From Lachnospiraceae bacterium (GTDB lineage Bacteria > Bacillota > Clostridia > Lachnospirales > Lachnospiraceae), in contig JAFOVD010000046.1 of NCBI GenBank assembly GCA_017392525.1, forward strand, positions 1 through 64,000: DNA of 64,000 nt, in the 5' to 3' direction. The number at the start of each line of letters is the position of its first letter. The stretch's first letter is position 1. The notes beneath the pieces are model-generated. The model saw only the letters and a list, made by a program, of their open reading frames with translations. It had not been told where the DNA came from and ran no database searches. Shown piece after piece: positions 36,419 to 45,450 of the stretch. Both the position numbers and the translations under genes were made by a program.

Positions 36419-38699
36419 AATCTAATCCCATCATTCCATAGATTCCCTGTATATTCATATGCTTACGCATAGTATCCGCAAGCTTGTCGTATTCCCGTTC
36501 TTTCAAATCCCTGTAGTTGATCACCTCATCCAGATTGAGGTTCGTTCCCTTTGCGTCGGCAATGCCTCGTACAACTTCCTGTAGGATTCTTTGGCTGTCA
36601 AAAAAACCATGAATATATGTTCCATAGAGATTTCCCATGGCATATCCCGTTTGCTCCTGAGTAAATTCCATGAGGTTTTGCTTTTCCAGAGGTTTGGTTA
36701 CCCCCATATGAATCTCATACCCTTCATAGGACAGCCCGCTAAGACCGGAAAAAAGTCCTTTCACTTCGCCAATCTGTCCCTGTACCTGTCTGCGATGCTT
36801 CTTCTCTTCCATTACAGTTTCCATCGGAAGTAATCCAAGACCGGCAATCTCACCACCGCTCTCCACACCATAGGGATCACAGATTCTCTCGCCCATCATC
36901 TGATAACCACCACAGATTCCTATGATTGGCTTTCCTTTAGCAGCATATTTTAGGATTGCAGTCTCCATACCGGATTCTTTCAACCACTTCATATCCGACA
37001 GAGTATTCTTGCTTCCCGGCAGAATCAGAAGGTCTGCCTCCTGGATTTCATCCGCCGAACGGATATAATTCAATGCTACTTCCGGAATCTGCTCAAATAT
37101 ATCAAAGTCCGTAAAATTGGAGATATGAGGCAGTCTAACAATACAGATGTCCAATTCTCCCCGTGCTCTTCGCATAAACCGTTCTGTGAGAGAATCCTCA
37201 TCCTCCAGATGAAGATTCATATACGGGATGACACCCGCCACCGGAATATCGCCTCGTTCCTCGAGCATCCTTATGCCCGGATCCAAAATCGTCTTGTCTC
37301 CACGGAATTTATTGATAATTAATCCCTTTACCCGTGCTCTCTCATCAGGTTCTAATAATTCCAATGTGCCCAAAAGCTGAGCGAATACACCACCGCGGTC
37401 AATATCTCCCACAAGCACCACCGGAGCATCCACAAGTTTCGCCATTCCCATATTTACAATATCATTCTGCTTGAGATTGATTTCTGCCGGAGAACCTGCT
37501 CCTTCAATTACGATAATATCCGCCTCTTCTTCCAGTCTCTCTACAGCCTGCAGGATATCCGGAATCAGTTTCGTTTTATATTGGAAATACTCCCGCGCAG
37601 GCATATTTCCAATTACCTTACCATTCACAATCACTTGCGAGCCACAGTCATCTGTGGGTTTCAGAAGAATCGGATTCATGTAGACAGAAGGTTTCACGCC
37701 GGCGGCTTCCGCCTGCATAACCTGCGCCCGGCCCATTTCCAAACCATCCTCTGTAATATATGAATTTAACGCCATATTTTGCGACTTAAAAGGAACCACA
37801 CGGTAGCCATCCTGCTTGAAAATACGGCATAACCCGGCAGCAACAAGAGATTTTCCAGCGGAAGACATGGTGCCTTGTACCATTAGAAATCGTGTCTTTG
37901 AATTAACACTTTTCTTAATTGTCTGCGCTTTTTCTTTCTTCGGATTTATGTCACTATAGATTCTCTGAAAGCTTCCGGGAGCCATGTGAAATAATTTCTC
38001 AATATAATCCGTCTGAAACACTTCACAAACCGGTCCTATACAATCCACCTGACCATGATCATTTATACAAATCACCCGGTCGGCAATATTTCTAACCAGT
38101 TCCAGCTCATGCATAGAGAGTAAGACACCTATCTGCTTTTCCTTAACCAGTTTCTTAAGCGTCTCCACAAACTCAATTTTATAACCAATATCCAAGAAAC
38201 TTGTGGGTTCATCCAGAATCAAAATCGTAGGTTCCTGGACAAGTGCTCTGGCCAGTAAAACTCGTTGCTTCTGGCCATCACTGATTTTGTTGAAATCACG
38301 GTCTCTCAATTCATAGGCTCCAACCAATTCCAGGGCTTCGCAAATCGCTCTATGATCCTTGGCGTTAAGTGTTCCCATTATTCCGGTAAACTGATAACGC
38401 CCCACAGAAACCACTTCATAACAGGTTGTATACTCCGTCTCATGACGTCCGGTCATCATAACAGAAATCCACTTTGCCCGTTGATTCCTTGGAATACTTC
38501 TGATTTCCCTGTCATCAATATAGATTTCCCCATCTATCGGTTCTAACATCCCGGAAAGAGTCTTTAAAATTGTAGATTTACCGGCACCATTGGGACCAAT
38601 CAATGCAACAATCTCTCCCTGTTTTACTGAGAGACAAATATCGGAAATCAATGGTGTCTTATGATATCCCACCGATAATCCACTTGTACGTATTTCCAC
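36384..38699 (-). CDS. BtuD-type ABC ATPase fused to cobyric acid synthase CbiP
   Basis: A 771-residue fusion. Residues 1-~250 are an FecE/BtuD-type ATPase: Walker [10 protein letters not shown] (35-43), a modified signature ISDGQKQR (139-146), Walker B ILILDEP (159-165) and H-loop His197. After a short linker, residues ~269-771 are CbiP/Cob[14 protein letters not shown]-loop, [26 protein letters not shown], and the amidotransferase with its Cys in [12 protein letters not shown] and His in YIHGFFD. It starts with GTG at 38699, GAGAGG upstream, right after btuC. One polypeptide thus links corrinoid uptake and side-chain amidation. Both halves look intact; whether the chain is processed is unknown. 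Confidence 0.93.
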   Translation of the reverse strand: MEIRTSGLSVGYHKTPLISDICLSVKQGEIVALIGPNGAGKSTILKTLSGMLEPIDGEIYIDDREIRSIPRNQRAKWISVMMTGRHETEYTTCYEVVSVGRYQFTGIMGTLNAKDHRAICEALELVGAYELRDRDFNKISDGQKQRVLLARALVQEPTILILDEPTSFLDIGYKIEFVETLKKLVKEKQIGVLLSMHELELVRNIADRVICINDHGQVDCIGPVCEVFQTDYIEKLFHMAPGSFQRIYSDINPKKEKAQTIKKSVNSKTRFLMVQGTMSSAGKSLVAAGLCRIFKQDGYRVVPFKSQNMALNSYITEDGLEMGRAQVMQAEAAGVKPSVYMNPILLKPTDDCGSQVIVNGKVIGNMPAREYFQYKTKLIPDILQAVERLEEEADIIVIEGAGSPAEINLKQNDIVNMGMAKLVDAPVVLVGDIDRGGVFAQLLGTLELLEPDERARVKGLIINKFRGDKTILDPGIRMLEERGDIPVAGVIPYMNLHLEDEDSLTERFMRRARGELDICIVRLPHISNFTDFDIFEQIPEVALNYIRSADEIQEADLLILPGSKNTLSDMKWLKESGMETAILKYAAKGKPIIGICGGYQMMGERICDPYGVESGGEIAGLGLLPMETVMEEKKHRRQVQGQIGEVKGLFSGLSGLSYEGYEIHMGVTKPLEKQNLMEFTQEQTGYAMGNLYGTYIHGFFDSQRILQEVVRGIADAKGTNLNLDEVINYRDLKEREYDKLADTMRKHMNIQGIYGMMGLDYDEAGTVTSKN

Positions 38700-38704
38700 C
38701 AGAT

Positions 38705-39706
38705 TTAGCCTCTCTTTCTCTTAATCATAAGCGATATTACAATCGGAGCACCGAAAATGGCTGTAATCGTACTGATACTGAGCTCCGTCGGTGCAAACAG
38801 ATAACGCGCCAGCAAATCGCAAAACAGACAAAATGCTCCTCCACCAAGAAAGGAAGCAAGCATTATTACCAAAGGTTTTGATGTCTTATAGGTACTTCGT
38901 ATAATATGCGGCACGGCAATCCCCACAAAGGAAATCGGACCTGCAAATGCAGTTACTGTCGCTGATAATAAACTTGATACCCCGATTAAAATCACGCGAA
39001 ACACTCTCACATTTATGCCAAGCGAAATAGCATACTGCTCACCGTATAAAAACGCCTCTATTCTCTTTGACAATAAAACAGAAGCCAGTAATCCGACTAT
39101 AACCACCGGAATAAAGGTATGTACCTGACTCCAGGAAATAGAAGAAAATGATCCCAGGGACCAGGTGTGTAGATTCACAATATTCGAATCACTGGCAAAG
39201 GATACTACTAGCTCAGTTACAGCGGAACAGATATATCCGATCATGACACCGCAGACAATCAGTATCGACATATTATGAACTCTCTTTGCAACCATGATTA
39301 CAAAAGCAGTAGCCAGAAATGAACCTGCAAGTGCCGCTATAATCATTGAAACAGAACTTAAAACCATACCGTATTTCACCGCTGCCACCATAAGCAGTGC
39401 AACCACTAGTTTTGCACCGGATGAAATACCAAGCACATAAGGACCGGCGATTGGATTATGGAAAAATGACTGCAGCAAATATCCGGACAACGCCAGTGCA
39501 CCCCCCAGAACAAAAGCGGCAATCATACGCGGCATACGGATATCCAAAATGATAGTACTACTCACATCTCCCTTGCCTCCAGAAATAAGTATGGAGAACA
39601 CCTCCGGCAAAGAGACATCCGTACTTCCGGTATTCATATTTACCATAATTAATATGAAGATCAGTACAATCTCCAATCCAAAAAGTATGGTGCATCGTTT
39701 TGTCAT
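38705..39706 (-). CDS. btuC: Corrinoid ABC transporter permease (BtuC/FecCD)
   Basis: A 333-residue FecCD-family permease with about ten membrane segments. [42 protein letters not shown] is split by known family turns (RMPR, NPIA, LGIS), and [11 protein letters not shown] and [13 protein letters not shown] are typical C-terminal motifs. FecCD proteins also import iron-siderophores; the B12 riboswitch and cob genes around it favour cobalamin or cobinamide. Confidence 0.88.
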   Translation of the reverse strand: MTKRCTILFGLEIVLIFILIMVNMNTGSTDVSLPEVFSILISGGKGDVSSTIILDIRMPRMIAAFVLGGALALSGYLLQSFFHNPIAGPYVLGISSGAKLVVALLMVAAVKYGMVLSSVSMIIAALAGSFLATAFVIMVAKRVHNMSILIVCGVMIGYICSAVTELVVSFASDSNIVNLHTWSLGSFSSISWSQVHTFIPVVIVGLLASVLLSKRIEAFLYGEQYAISLGINVRVFRVILIGVSSLLSATVTAFAGPISFVGIAVPHIIRSTYKTSKPLVIMLASFLGGGAFCLFCDLLARYLFAPTELSISTITAIFGAPIVISLMIKRKRG

Positions 39707-39724
39707 AAATGTCCTCCATTGTAA

Positions 39725-40888
39725 CTACTCCAGTTTCTTAAGATACTGTAGGTTATCTGTATCACCGGTCACCACACTGTGAAAATCCCGGATAATATCA
39801 GCTATCTTGCTGCTTTCCTGAAACATATTCATATTTGTGCAGTATACCTCCCCTGATTTAACCGCCTTAAAATCAGAGAACAGCGCATTTTTCTCTTCCA
39901 GCTGCGAAATAGATGAAACCCCACCGTCAATGGTACCATTGTAGATGAGAATATCTGCATCTTTCGCCTCTTTGTAGAAATCTTCCCAATTAATATTCAC
40001 AGTGGATAGCGCGTTTTCCTCATCAAGTTCCAATTCTGAAAATGCATATTTCCCACCGGCAGTTTCAATCATCTTACTTAGATAATCCCCGGGTTTTCGA
40101 ATATTCACATATCCATTGGAAGAAATATAAAAGAAAGCCACCGACAAGGTATTCTCCTGTGTCTGCCTGCCAAGTTCCTCTGACAACGCTTCCACCTTGG
40201 TTACCTGCGTGTCAAAATACGAAGTTGCTTCCTCCTCACAACCAAGTAACACACCATAAAGCTTAATCCATTCTAAGCGTCCCAAGGGTGTCTCTTCATA
40301 GCTGGAACGCTCAATCAAAACCGGAATTCCGATATTCTCCAGTTCCTCCTGAATCTTCGGGGAATGGTAAATCATGGTTGATTCTATTGCAAGCCCTGTA
40401 TCTTCAGCCAGTAATGTCTCATAATCCGGGGCGCTGTATTTCCCGACATAAATGATTTTACCATCCGAAATCGCAGTCTTTACTTCATCCATGCTATAGT
40501 CATCCGCTGTAGTACTACAGGTCTTAATCACGTCCAACTGATTCAATTGAAGAAATAAATCCATTGCTGAAGACGCAGCCAGATAGATACTTTGCTTCAT
40601 CTCATCCTCATGGATATAAGTTACATCGGAATACCCAAGGTTATTCTCTTTTTCTCCTGTCGGAACCAGCACATAATCTCTATCATCCGCAATGTGAATA
40701 TGAACATAATTGTCCTCATAATAATCTACAGAAAACTGCGTCGCATACTGTAAATCCATAGAGTCTACAAGTGCTAGATTTGACTTGTCTTCTACTGTTT
40801 TTCCTCCGGTGCACCCACTGATCATCATGGAAATGCATCCTATCATAAGGCAGAAGACTACCGCTTTGACATATTTAAGTCTCTTCAT
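39725..40888 (-). CDS. btuF: Corrinoid-binding lipoprotein (BtuF/FecB type)
   Basis: A 387-residue binding lipoprotein with signal peptide and lipobox MISGC. The two-lobe FecB/BtuF fold is suggested by AASSAMDLFLQLNQLDVIKTC, the IESTMIYHSPKIQEELENIGIPV segment and the ending FSDFKAVKSGEVYCTN. Placed first before btuC and the ATPase fusion, it should capture cobalamin or cobinamide outside the cell. A hairpin precedes it, so its expression may differ from the two genes upstream. Confidence 0.85.
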   Translation of the reverse strand: MKRLKYVKAVVFCLMIGCISMMISGCTGGKTVEDKSNLALVDSMDLQYATQFSVDYYEDNYVHIHIADDRDYVLVPTGEKENNLGYSDVTYIHEDEMKQSIYLAASSAMDLFLQLNQLDVIKTCSTTADDYSMDEVKTAISDGKIIYVGKYSAPDYETLLAEDTGLAIESTMIYHSPKIQEELENIGIPVLIERSSYEETPLGRLEWIKLYGVLLGCEEEATSYFDTQVTKVEALSEELGRQTQENTLSVAFFYISSNGYVNIRKPGDYLSKMIETAGGKYAFSELELDEENALSTVNINWEDFYKEAKDADILIYNGTIDGGVSSISQLEEKNALFSDFKAVKSGEVYCTNMNMFQESSKIADIIRDFHSVVTGDTDNLQYLKKLE

Positions 40889-40894
40889 CTAAAT

Positions 40895-40927
40895 AACCAA
40901 AACAGCCCCTGGCAAGCCACGGGCTGT
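40895..40927 (-). terminator. Hairpin between the unknown lipoprotein gene and btuF
   Basis: ACAGCCC-GTGGC pairs with GCCAG-GGGCTGT on the minus strand, followed by TTTTGG. A moderate intrinsic terminator that would lower transcription of btuF and later genes relative to cbiK and the lipoprotein gene. Confidence 0.6.
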
Positions 40928-40934
40928 TCTCCTT

Positions 40935-41783
40935 TTATTTCATTGTTGATGTGTCAAATTTCAACGTATATTCAATCTCATGAGGTGTGCTCATAGCAAC
41001 TGTATCAGCAATAACCGTTACAGGCGCAGAGATATCCGCAAATGGAATCTTAAATACGGAATTTCCCTCTGTATTTACCGGTTCATACTTCACGCCATCT
41101 ACCACCATATAGTCGTAATATGGGCTGCTCCACTCAATTGTTACAATGTAAGTACCGTCATTAGAAACCGTAACCGGTGCAGGAGATGTAATGGACGCAC
41201 GCCCTGAACCGCCTTCAAGTGCAACCTCTACTGTGTAATCACCTTCAGCATATTCATCAGTAGTCTCAGTAGAAGTTGTTGTAGCACCATCTGACGCTAC
41301 CGGGTTGGAAACGCTGACTTTGTGGTCATACCAAGTTCCCTTTGTACCGATTAAAGCAAGGTCAAATTCTTCATCAAGCTGAGGTACCGGAACATCAAAT
41401 GCATTTACTTCCTCTGTCAGACCATCTGCAGATGTAACAGACTCTACAGTAGGTTCTAAAAGTTCTGCCCCATCCTTCTGGGCATCCTCTGCTGTTCCCA
41501 AAAACAGGTTTACAATATTCTTGGAAACAAGAACTATATGGACTGTTCCCTGACCGTCTTCAACTGTAAGTGTTGCCTTGCCATCATAGGCATCATTTAC
41601 ATGGAACATAGTTGAATCTGTTGTGAAATCAACTGTATATGTGCCATCTTCCAATCCAAGTGTAGATGTTGTCTCCTCCTGGGTTGTATCTTCTGTCTTC
41701 TTTTCTGAGTTGGCATTTCCACAGGCTGTGAAAACCGCTAACATCATAAGGACAAGGTATAAACTTAATAATTTCTTCTTCAT
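40935..41783 (-). CDS. Unknown lipoprotein with two beta-rich domains, B12 operon
   Basis: A 282-residue lipoprotein with lipobox FTAC near residue 21, then an acidic Thr/Glu-rich linker. Two segments of ~100 residues look like tandem beta-sandwich domains: the first from DGTYTVDF to WYDHKVSVSNP, the second from GDYTVEVAL to EIEYTLKFD. Shared features are a G-Y-TV start, a short acidic turn and a VP/IP strand before a V-rich ending. The second has a Tyr-rich loop SPYYDYMVVDGVKY. The layout recalls heme- or metal-binding NEAT-like surface domains, but I do not recognise the family. It lies between cbiK and btuF under the B12 riboswitch, which suggests cobalt or corrinoid binding outside the cell. 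Confidence 0.6.
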   Translation of the reverse strand: MKKKLLSLYLVLMMLAVFTACGNANSEKKTEDTTQEETTSTLGLEDGTYTVDFTTDSTMFHVNDAYDGKATLTVEDGQGTVHIVLVSKNIVNLFLGTAEDAQKDGAELLEPTVESVTSADGLTEEVNAFDVPVPQLDEEFDLALIGTKGTWYDHKVSVSNPVASDGATTTSTETTDEYAEGDYTVEVALEGGSGRASITSPAPVTVSNDGTYIVTIEWSSPYYDYMVVDGVKYEPVNTEGNSVFKIPFADISAPVTVIADTVAMSTPHEIEYTLKFDTSTMK

Positions 41784-41810
41784 GTATTACTCCTATAGCT
41801 CTATAATATA

Positions 41811-42998
41811 TTATTTATTCATAACTTGAGAAATATGACTTACATATAACTGCTGAACTGCGTCGATACGTCCTAAGCCCTGAATCTGGCAATCGACAGA
41901 ATCGAAGCTATCTGCTGCATTGAACTGGCTTGCCCAAGAATCTTCATCTGATCCGGCCATATCATTATTGGCGTGATCTCCGGCAACTACCATAAGTGGA
42001 CGAAGTACAACCTTCTTGTATCCTGCATCTTTCACTTTCTGAATAATATTTTCGCAAGCAGTTTCCTCCGGCTCTCCTTCTACAGTACCAATCCAAACAT
42101 TGTCATAGCCAAGTTCCTGCATCTGTGTCTGCATCTGCAAGTATGTTACCTTGGCTGTATGAGATGTTCCATGTCCCATAAATACATATGCAACGCCATC
42201 TTCTTTCGCTGCCTCAAGAGATTCATATCCTGATGTAGATACAGCTTCTGATGTAATGCTCTTTGCAACTGTTTCCTTATCTGCATTTGTATCTGTTACG
42301 GTTGCGCCAACTTCACCAAGTAATGGTTCTGCAATTTCAACAGACTCAAATTTATCCGCATATTCATTAACAGAAGCAACCATTGAATCGTATTCTGCAC
42401 CCTGCATCAAGTGTGTAGGCTGTACAACAAGATTCTTAACACCATTATCAACTGCACGATCCAGTGCCTGTTCTACATTGTCAATCTGTTCCCCATCACG
42501 TGCGAAAACGTGATTGATAATAATCTGAGATGTAAAAGCTCTTCTTACAGAATAATCCGGATAAGCTTCCTGAACAGCACTTTCAATTCCGCCGATATCT
42601 TCTGCTCGGCTTTCATTAAAGGATGTACCAAAACTTACAACCAGAATTTCATTTTCACCAATATCATCACCATTTAATGGGTTATCTAAAGATGCATCTC
42701 CTGTATCTGCTCCGAAATAATCAGGATCTGCATGCTCGCCCTCTACTAATTCTTTCTGTTCATCAGTCAATGCATCCCATGCCTCTTTTGCCGCTTTACA
42801 TTTTTCCTCGGTATCTTCTGCCCAGTCCTGAACATAGATAGCATCAATCAGATCCGCCACCTTATCTGCAGCCTCCTGATCAGCATCAACTGTTTTTGAT
42901 TCTGTAGAATCATCTGCTGTCTTATCTGTGCCTTTGCATCCAACAACAGAAAATGCAAGCATTGCAACTAACATAGTTGCCAGAATTTTCTTCTTCAT
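41811..42998 (-). CDS. cbiK: CbiK-type cobaltochelatase predicted as lipoprotein
   Basis: Sirohydrochlorin cobaltochelatase fold, 395 residues from the ATG at 42998 (AAGGAG upstream). Residues 1-21 are a lipoprotein signal with lipobox VVGC. Residues ~35-90 are a helical spacer with AWDALTDEQKELV, like small domains of surface proteins. The CbiK domain (~116-395) starts LVVSFGTSFNESR and keeps His196 in QPTHLMQG, His276 in FMGHGTSH and His342 in AGDHANND. Cytosolic CbiK inserts cobalt early in the pathway, so export is unexpected; periplasmic CbiK forms are known in Desulfovibrio. First gene after the B12 riboswitch. Chelatase or metal-binding role remains open. Confidence 0.88.
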   Translation of the reverse strand: MKKKILATMLVAMLAFSVVGCKGTDKTADDSTESKTVDADQEAADKVADLIDAIYVQDWAEDTEEKCKAAKEAWDALTDEQKELVEGEHADPDYFGADTGDASLDNPLNGDDIGENEILVVSFGTSFNESRAEDIGGIESAVQEAYPDYSVRRAFTSQIIINHVFARDGEQIDNVEQALDRAVDNGVKNLVVQPTHLMQGAEYDSMVASVNEYADKFESVEIAEPLLGEVGATVTDTNADKETVAKSITSEAVSTSGYESLEAAKEDGVAYVFMGHGTSHTAKVTYLQMQTQMQELGYDNVWIGTVEGEPEETACENIIQKVKDAGYKKVVLRPLMVVAGDHANNDMAGSDEDSWASQFNAADSFDSVDCQIQGLGRIDAVQQLYVSHISQVMNK

Positions 42999-43072
42999 GT
43001 CTTTCTCTCCTTCACTAAAAAATCTGTAAACTAAAAAATGCCCGTATCGATTGATAGCAGGCACACAAAACA

Positions 43073-43100
43073 AAGGGAATCTATTCCTCAAAATTCCCTT
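43073..43100 (-). terminator. Hairpin of the B12 riboswitch expression platform
   Basis: AAGGGAAT and ATTCCCTT (43100-43093 and 43080-43073) form a stem after the aptamer, followed on the minus strand by TTGTTTTG. A plausible weak terminator between aptamer and cbiK. Confidence 0.55.
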
Positions 43101-43145
43101 CTTACGGCACGACCAATTCCTCGTGATCATATGTACCAGTATCTA

Positions 43146-43325
43146 GGCAGGTTTCCTGACTTAGCTTCACCGTCTGCTATTGTCTTCCCAGAGTTAGAAC
43201 TACCCCAGTGACCAATGCTTGCTACTTATAGCAGACTCCACATCACAGTGACGAGATCGTACAGGTCTTTCACCTGTTTCCCTTTTAACCCTATTGCACA
43301 CTCACTGGTCTATTAAACACCAACC
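43146..43325 (-). ncRNA. Cobalamin riboswitch
   Basis: On the minus strand the conserved elements appear in order: AAAAGGGAAACAGGTGAAA, then CACTGTGA, GGTCACTGGGG, CTGGGAAG and the B12 box AGCTAAGTCAGGAAACCTGCC (43166-43146, split here by its known core AAGTCAGGAAACC). This is the usual order of an adenosylcobalamin aptamer. It lies ~150 bases upstream of cbiK and should switch off the whole cluster when B12 is plentiful. The 5' limit is approximate. Confidence 0.95.
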
Positions 43326-43411
43326 ATTGTACATAGGGCACCTATCACTTCTCTATTAAATTGTCATTTTAAGACTACTGTATCATAGCATTTACGCAAT
43401 AAAGATGCAAG

Positions 43412-43433
43412 AAAAAAGGCTCTTTACAGAGCC
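43412..43433 (-). terminator. Intrinsic terminator after thiM
   Basis: GGCTCT and AGAGCC around a four-base loop, followed on the minus strand by six T. It ends the thiamine operon and insulates it from the B12 riboswitch downstream. Confidence 0.88.
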
Positions 43434-43434
43434 T

Positions 43435-44205
43435 TTATTTTAGCGAACCAAGTTCATCCATAAGATTCACAAAAAATGTTCCAGAACGAGACGGACTTTC
43501 TGCTGCTTCTCCGCATTGCTTGAAATACTTACATGCATGGTACACGATATCTGCCTCTTGTTCCGCTTCTTTTCGAAAGGCAAGTTCCGTAGCGATAATA
43601 GCCCCCAGCATACAGCCGGTTCCAGTAATTTCGCCAAGTTGCCTGCATCCGCCTTCTACGATATAGTCCTTTCCCGGTTCCTTATCAACAATCAAATCCC
43701 TCTCACCGGTTGCCAGTACTATCGATTTGTGTTTCGCTGCCAGTTCCTTCATACACTCTGATAAATTTATCTCCGGAGCTATAAATCCAACGTCTACTCC
43801 ATCCGTTCTGTAGTCTGAAGAATAAAGGGATAAAATCTCAGAATAATTTCCCTTTATCACATCCACCCGGTTATTCTTTAATAAGAAAATGACAAACTCT
43901 CTTCTCAGTTTTGAGCATGCTATCCCAACCATATCAAGAACCACCGGAATCCCCTTATGATTCGCTGTGACAATGGATTTCTTCATTGCCTCCCTCCTCA
44001 CATCCGTTATATTTCCAAGATTCAGAAGCAATGCGTCTGCAGTCTCTGTGATTTCCTCCACTTCCAATGGATGCTCCGCCATAATCGGCCTTGCCCCCAT
44101 TGCAAGCACTGCATTGGCAGACTGATTCATGGCAATTGGGTTTGTAATACAGTGTATCAAAGGCTTTCTGTCGTTTCTTGTACCCTTTCTCCTTGCTTTA
44201 CACAT
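43435..44205 (-). CDS. thiM: Hydroxyethylthiazole kinase
   Basis: Phosphorylates the thiazole alcohol for thiamine salvage, 256 residues. PLIHCITNPIAMNQSANAVLAMGARPIM near the start, LLLNLGNIT, the KGNYSEI motif and the catalytic Cys region TGTGCMLGA are all present. It overlaps the 3' end of thiW by 49 bases. Third gene of the TPP-riboswitch operon. Confidence 0.93.
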   Translation of the reverse strand: MCKARRKGTRNDRKPLIHCITNPIAMNQSANAVLAMGARPIMAEHPLEVEEITETADALLLNLGNITDVRREAMKKSIVTANHKGIPVVLDMVGIACSKLRREFVIFLLKNNRVDVIKGNYSEILSLYSSDYRTDGVDVGFIAPEINLSECMKELAAKHKSIVLATGERDLIVDKEPGKDYIVEGGCRQLGEITGTGCMLGAIIATELAFRKEAEQEADIVYHACKYFKQCGEAAESPSRSGTFFVNLMDELGSLK

Positions 44206-44720
44206 TCTGCCTCTTCACCTCGTAATTTTCGTTGAATATCCTTTAACACTCCGGCTCTTTGCAGTTGATATAGAAATACAAAAGCGATACTTCCGCCAAT
44301 CAACGTTCCGCATATGAAAGATGGCACATAGAAAAACCATGTCAAATCATTTCTTCCCCATAGAATTGCCATTACCGGATATGAAACAATGGCTCCAATA
44401 ATTCCTGTTCCTATGATTTCTCCAATTACAGCCGCCCAGATTTTCCCTTTGGACAACTTATATAAAATACCTGAAAGGGTTGCTCCAAATACCGCTCCCG
44501 TAAGTGCAAGTGGCGGAATTCCCATGGTAATCATACGGATAATTCCAATCATAAGTGCAATCAAAAAGGCATCTAAGGGACCTAGAAATACCGCCGCCGT
44601 AATATTAATAAGATGCGCCATCGGACACATACCTTCGATACGAAGAATCGGTGAAATTACTACGCCAATTGCTACAAACATTGCCATGGTTACCAATTTC
44701 AAAATATTCAGATGTTTCAT
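44157..44720 (-). CDS. thiW: ThiW-family thiazole uptake component
   Basis: A 187-residue membrane protein of the ThiW family, the substrate-specific S component of an energy-coupling-factor importer for hydroxyethylthiazole. About five membrane segments are visible, with the family motifs RIEGMCPMAHLINITAAVFLGP and PSFICGTLIGG. It sits between thiE and thiM, a common salvage arrangement. The AGGGGG ribosome site is only eight bases before the ATG and lies inside the thiE frame. Confidence 0.9.
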   Translation of the reverse strand: MKHLNILKLVTMAMFVAIGVVISPILRIEGMCPMAHLINITAAVFLGPLDAFLIALMIGIIRMITMGIPPLALTGAVFGATLSGILYKLSKGKIWAAVIGEIIGTGIIGAIVSYPVMAILWGRNDLTWFFYVPSFICGTLIGGSIAFVFLYQLQRAGVLKDIQRKLRGEEAECVKQGERVQETTESL

Positions 44721-45345
44721 TTTTTAACCCCCTAAATCTCTTTCTCATTTTCTCTGCTGCTTTTCGCGGTGACTCCGCATGCATAATCCCTGATACCGCG
44801 CAGACACCAGCGATGTCTATGCCATTTAACACATCCAGATTTTCTGCATGTAAGCCTCCAATTGCGTTGACCGGAATCGGCACCGCTTTACAAATCGCAT
44901 CCAATGTCTCAAGGGATGTAAGTACCGTCTTTACCTTTGTCGTTGTTGGAAATATTGCGCCAACACCCAGATAATCCGCCCCTGCTTCATACGCACTCTT
45001 GGCTGCTTCCACAGTCTTTGCTGTTGCACCTAAAATCTTATCCGGTCCAATTAATTTACGTGCAATCCAAAGCGGCATATCCTCCGCACCAAGATGCACT
45101 CCCTCTGCACCTATTGCAAGCATTACATCTACCCGATCGTCAATAATCAAAGGAACCTTATAATCTCTGCAGATTTGATGTACCTTCCCTGCCAGTTCCA
45201 TATACGCTCTTGTAGTTTTCTGCTTTTCTCGAAGTTGCAACATTGTGACGCCACCCTTCAATGCATCTTCGACTCTTGCCAAGAACTCTTCCAGTTCATA
45301 TCCTGTACTGTCTGTGATGAAATATAGTTCACTGTTGAATTCCAT
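44605..45345 (-). CDS. thiE: Thiamine phosphate synthase with out-of-frame extended tail
   Basis: Joins HMP-PP and thiazole phosphate, 246 residues from the ATG at 45345. LYFITDST, VTMLQLREK, IDDRVDVMLAIGAEGVHLG, LGVGAIFPTTTK and NAIGG are intact. The family fold ends near residue 204 (MRKRFRGL), where a GGGGGTTAAAAAATG stretch carries the thiW ribosome site and start. The frame then runs about 40 codons further across thiW, overlapping it by 116 bases. A stop TAA is present at that spot one frame over, so a one-base indel in the G or A run, real or from sequencing, is likely. The extra tail looks non-native. Confidence 0.9.
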   Translation of the reverse strand: MEFNSELYFITDSTGYELEEFLARVEDALKGGVTMLQLREKQKTTRAYMELAGKVHQICRDYKVPLIIDDRVDVMLAIGAEGVHLGAEDMPLWIARKLIGPDKILGATAKTVEAAKSAYEAGADYLGVGAIFPTTTKVKTVLTSLETLDAICKAVPIPVNAIGGLHAENLDVLNGIDIAGVCAVSGIMHAESPRKAAEKMRKRFRGLKNETSEYFEIGNHGNVCSNWRSNFTDSSYRRYVSDGASY

Positions 45346-45363
45346 TGTCCCTCCTCTTCGAAA

Positions 45364-45405
45364 CAAAAAAAGCGGAAGCTACCTGATTTCTCAAATAGCT
45401 TCCGC
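45364..45405 (-). terminator. Terminator of the TPP riboswitch
   Basis: GCGGAAGCTA and TAGCTTCCGC form a perfect 10-base stem followed by seven T on the minus strand, 20 bases before thiE. The loop contains AAATCAGGT, complementary to part of the aptamer. Confidence 0.92.
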
Positions 45406-45450
45406 ATAATATTCTTCAATGAAACTCTCCAATGATCTATTATATTGGCG

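Noticed and set aside
36384..38699. An assembly artefact joining btuD and cbiP
   Set aside because: The linker is in frame, both domains are complete, codon use does not change, and gene order around the fusion is sensible; an artefact would need a precise deletion.
42999..43130. A longer CbiK start in the riboswitch leader
   Set aside because: The extra residues would come from the expression platform and would bury the lipoprotein signal; AAGGAG precedes the ATG at 42998.
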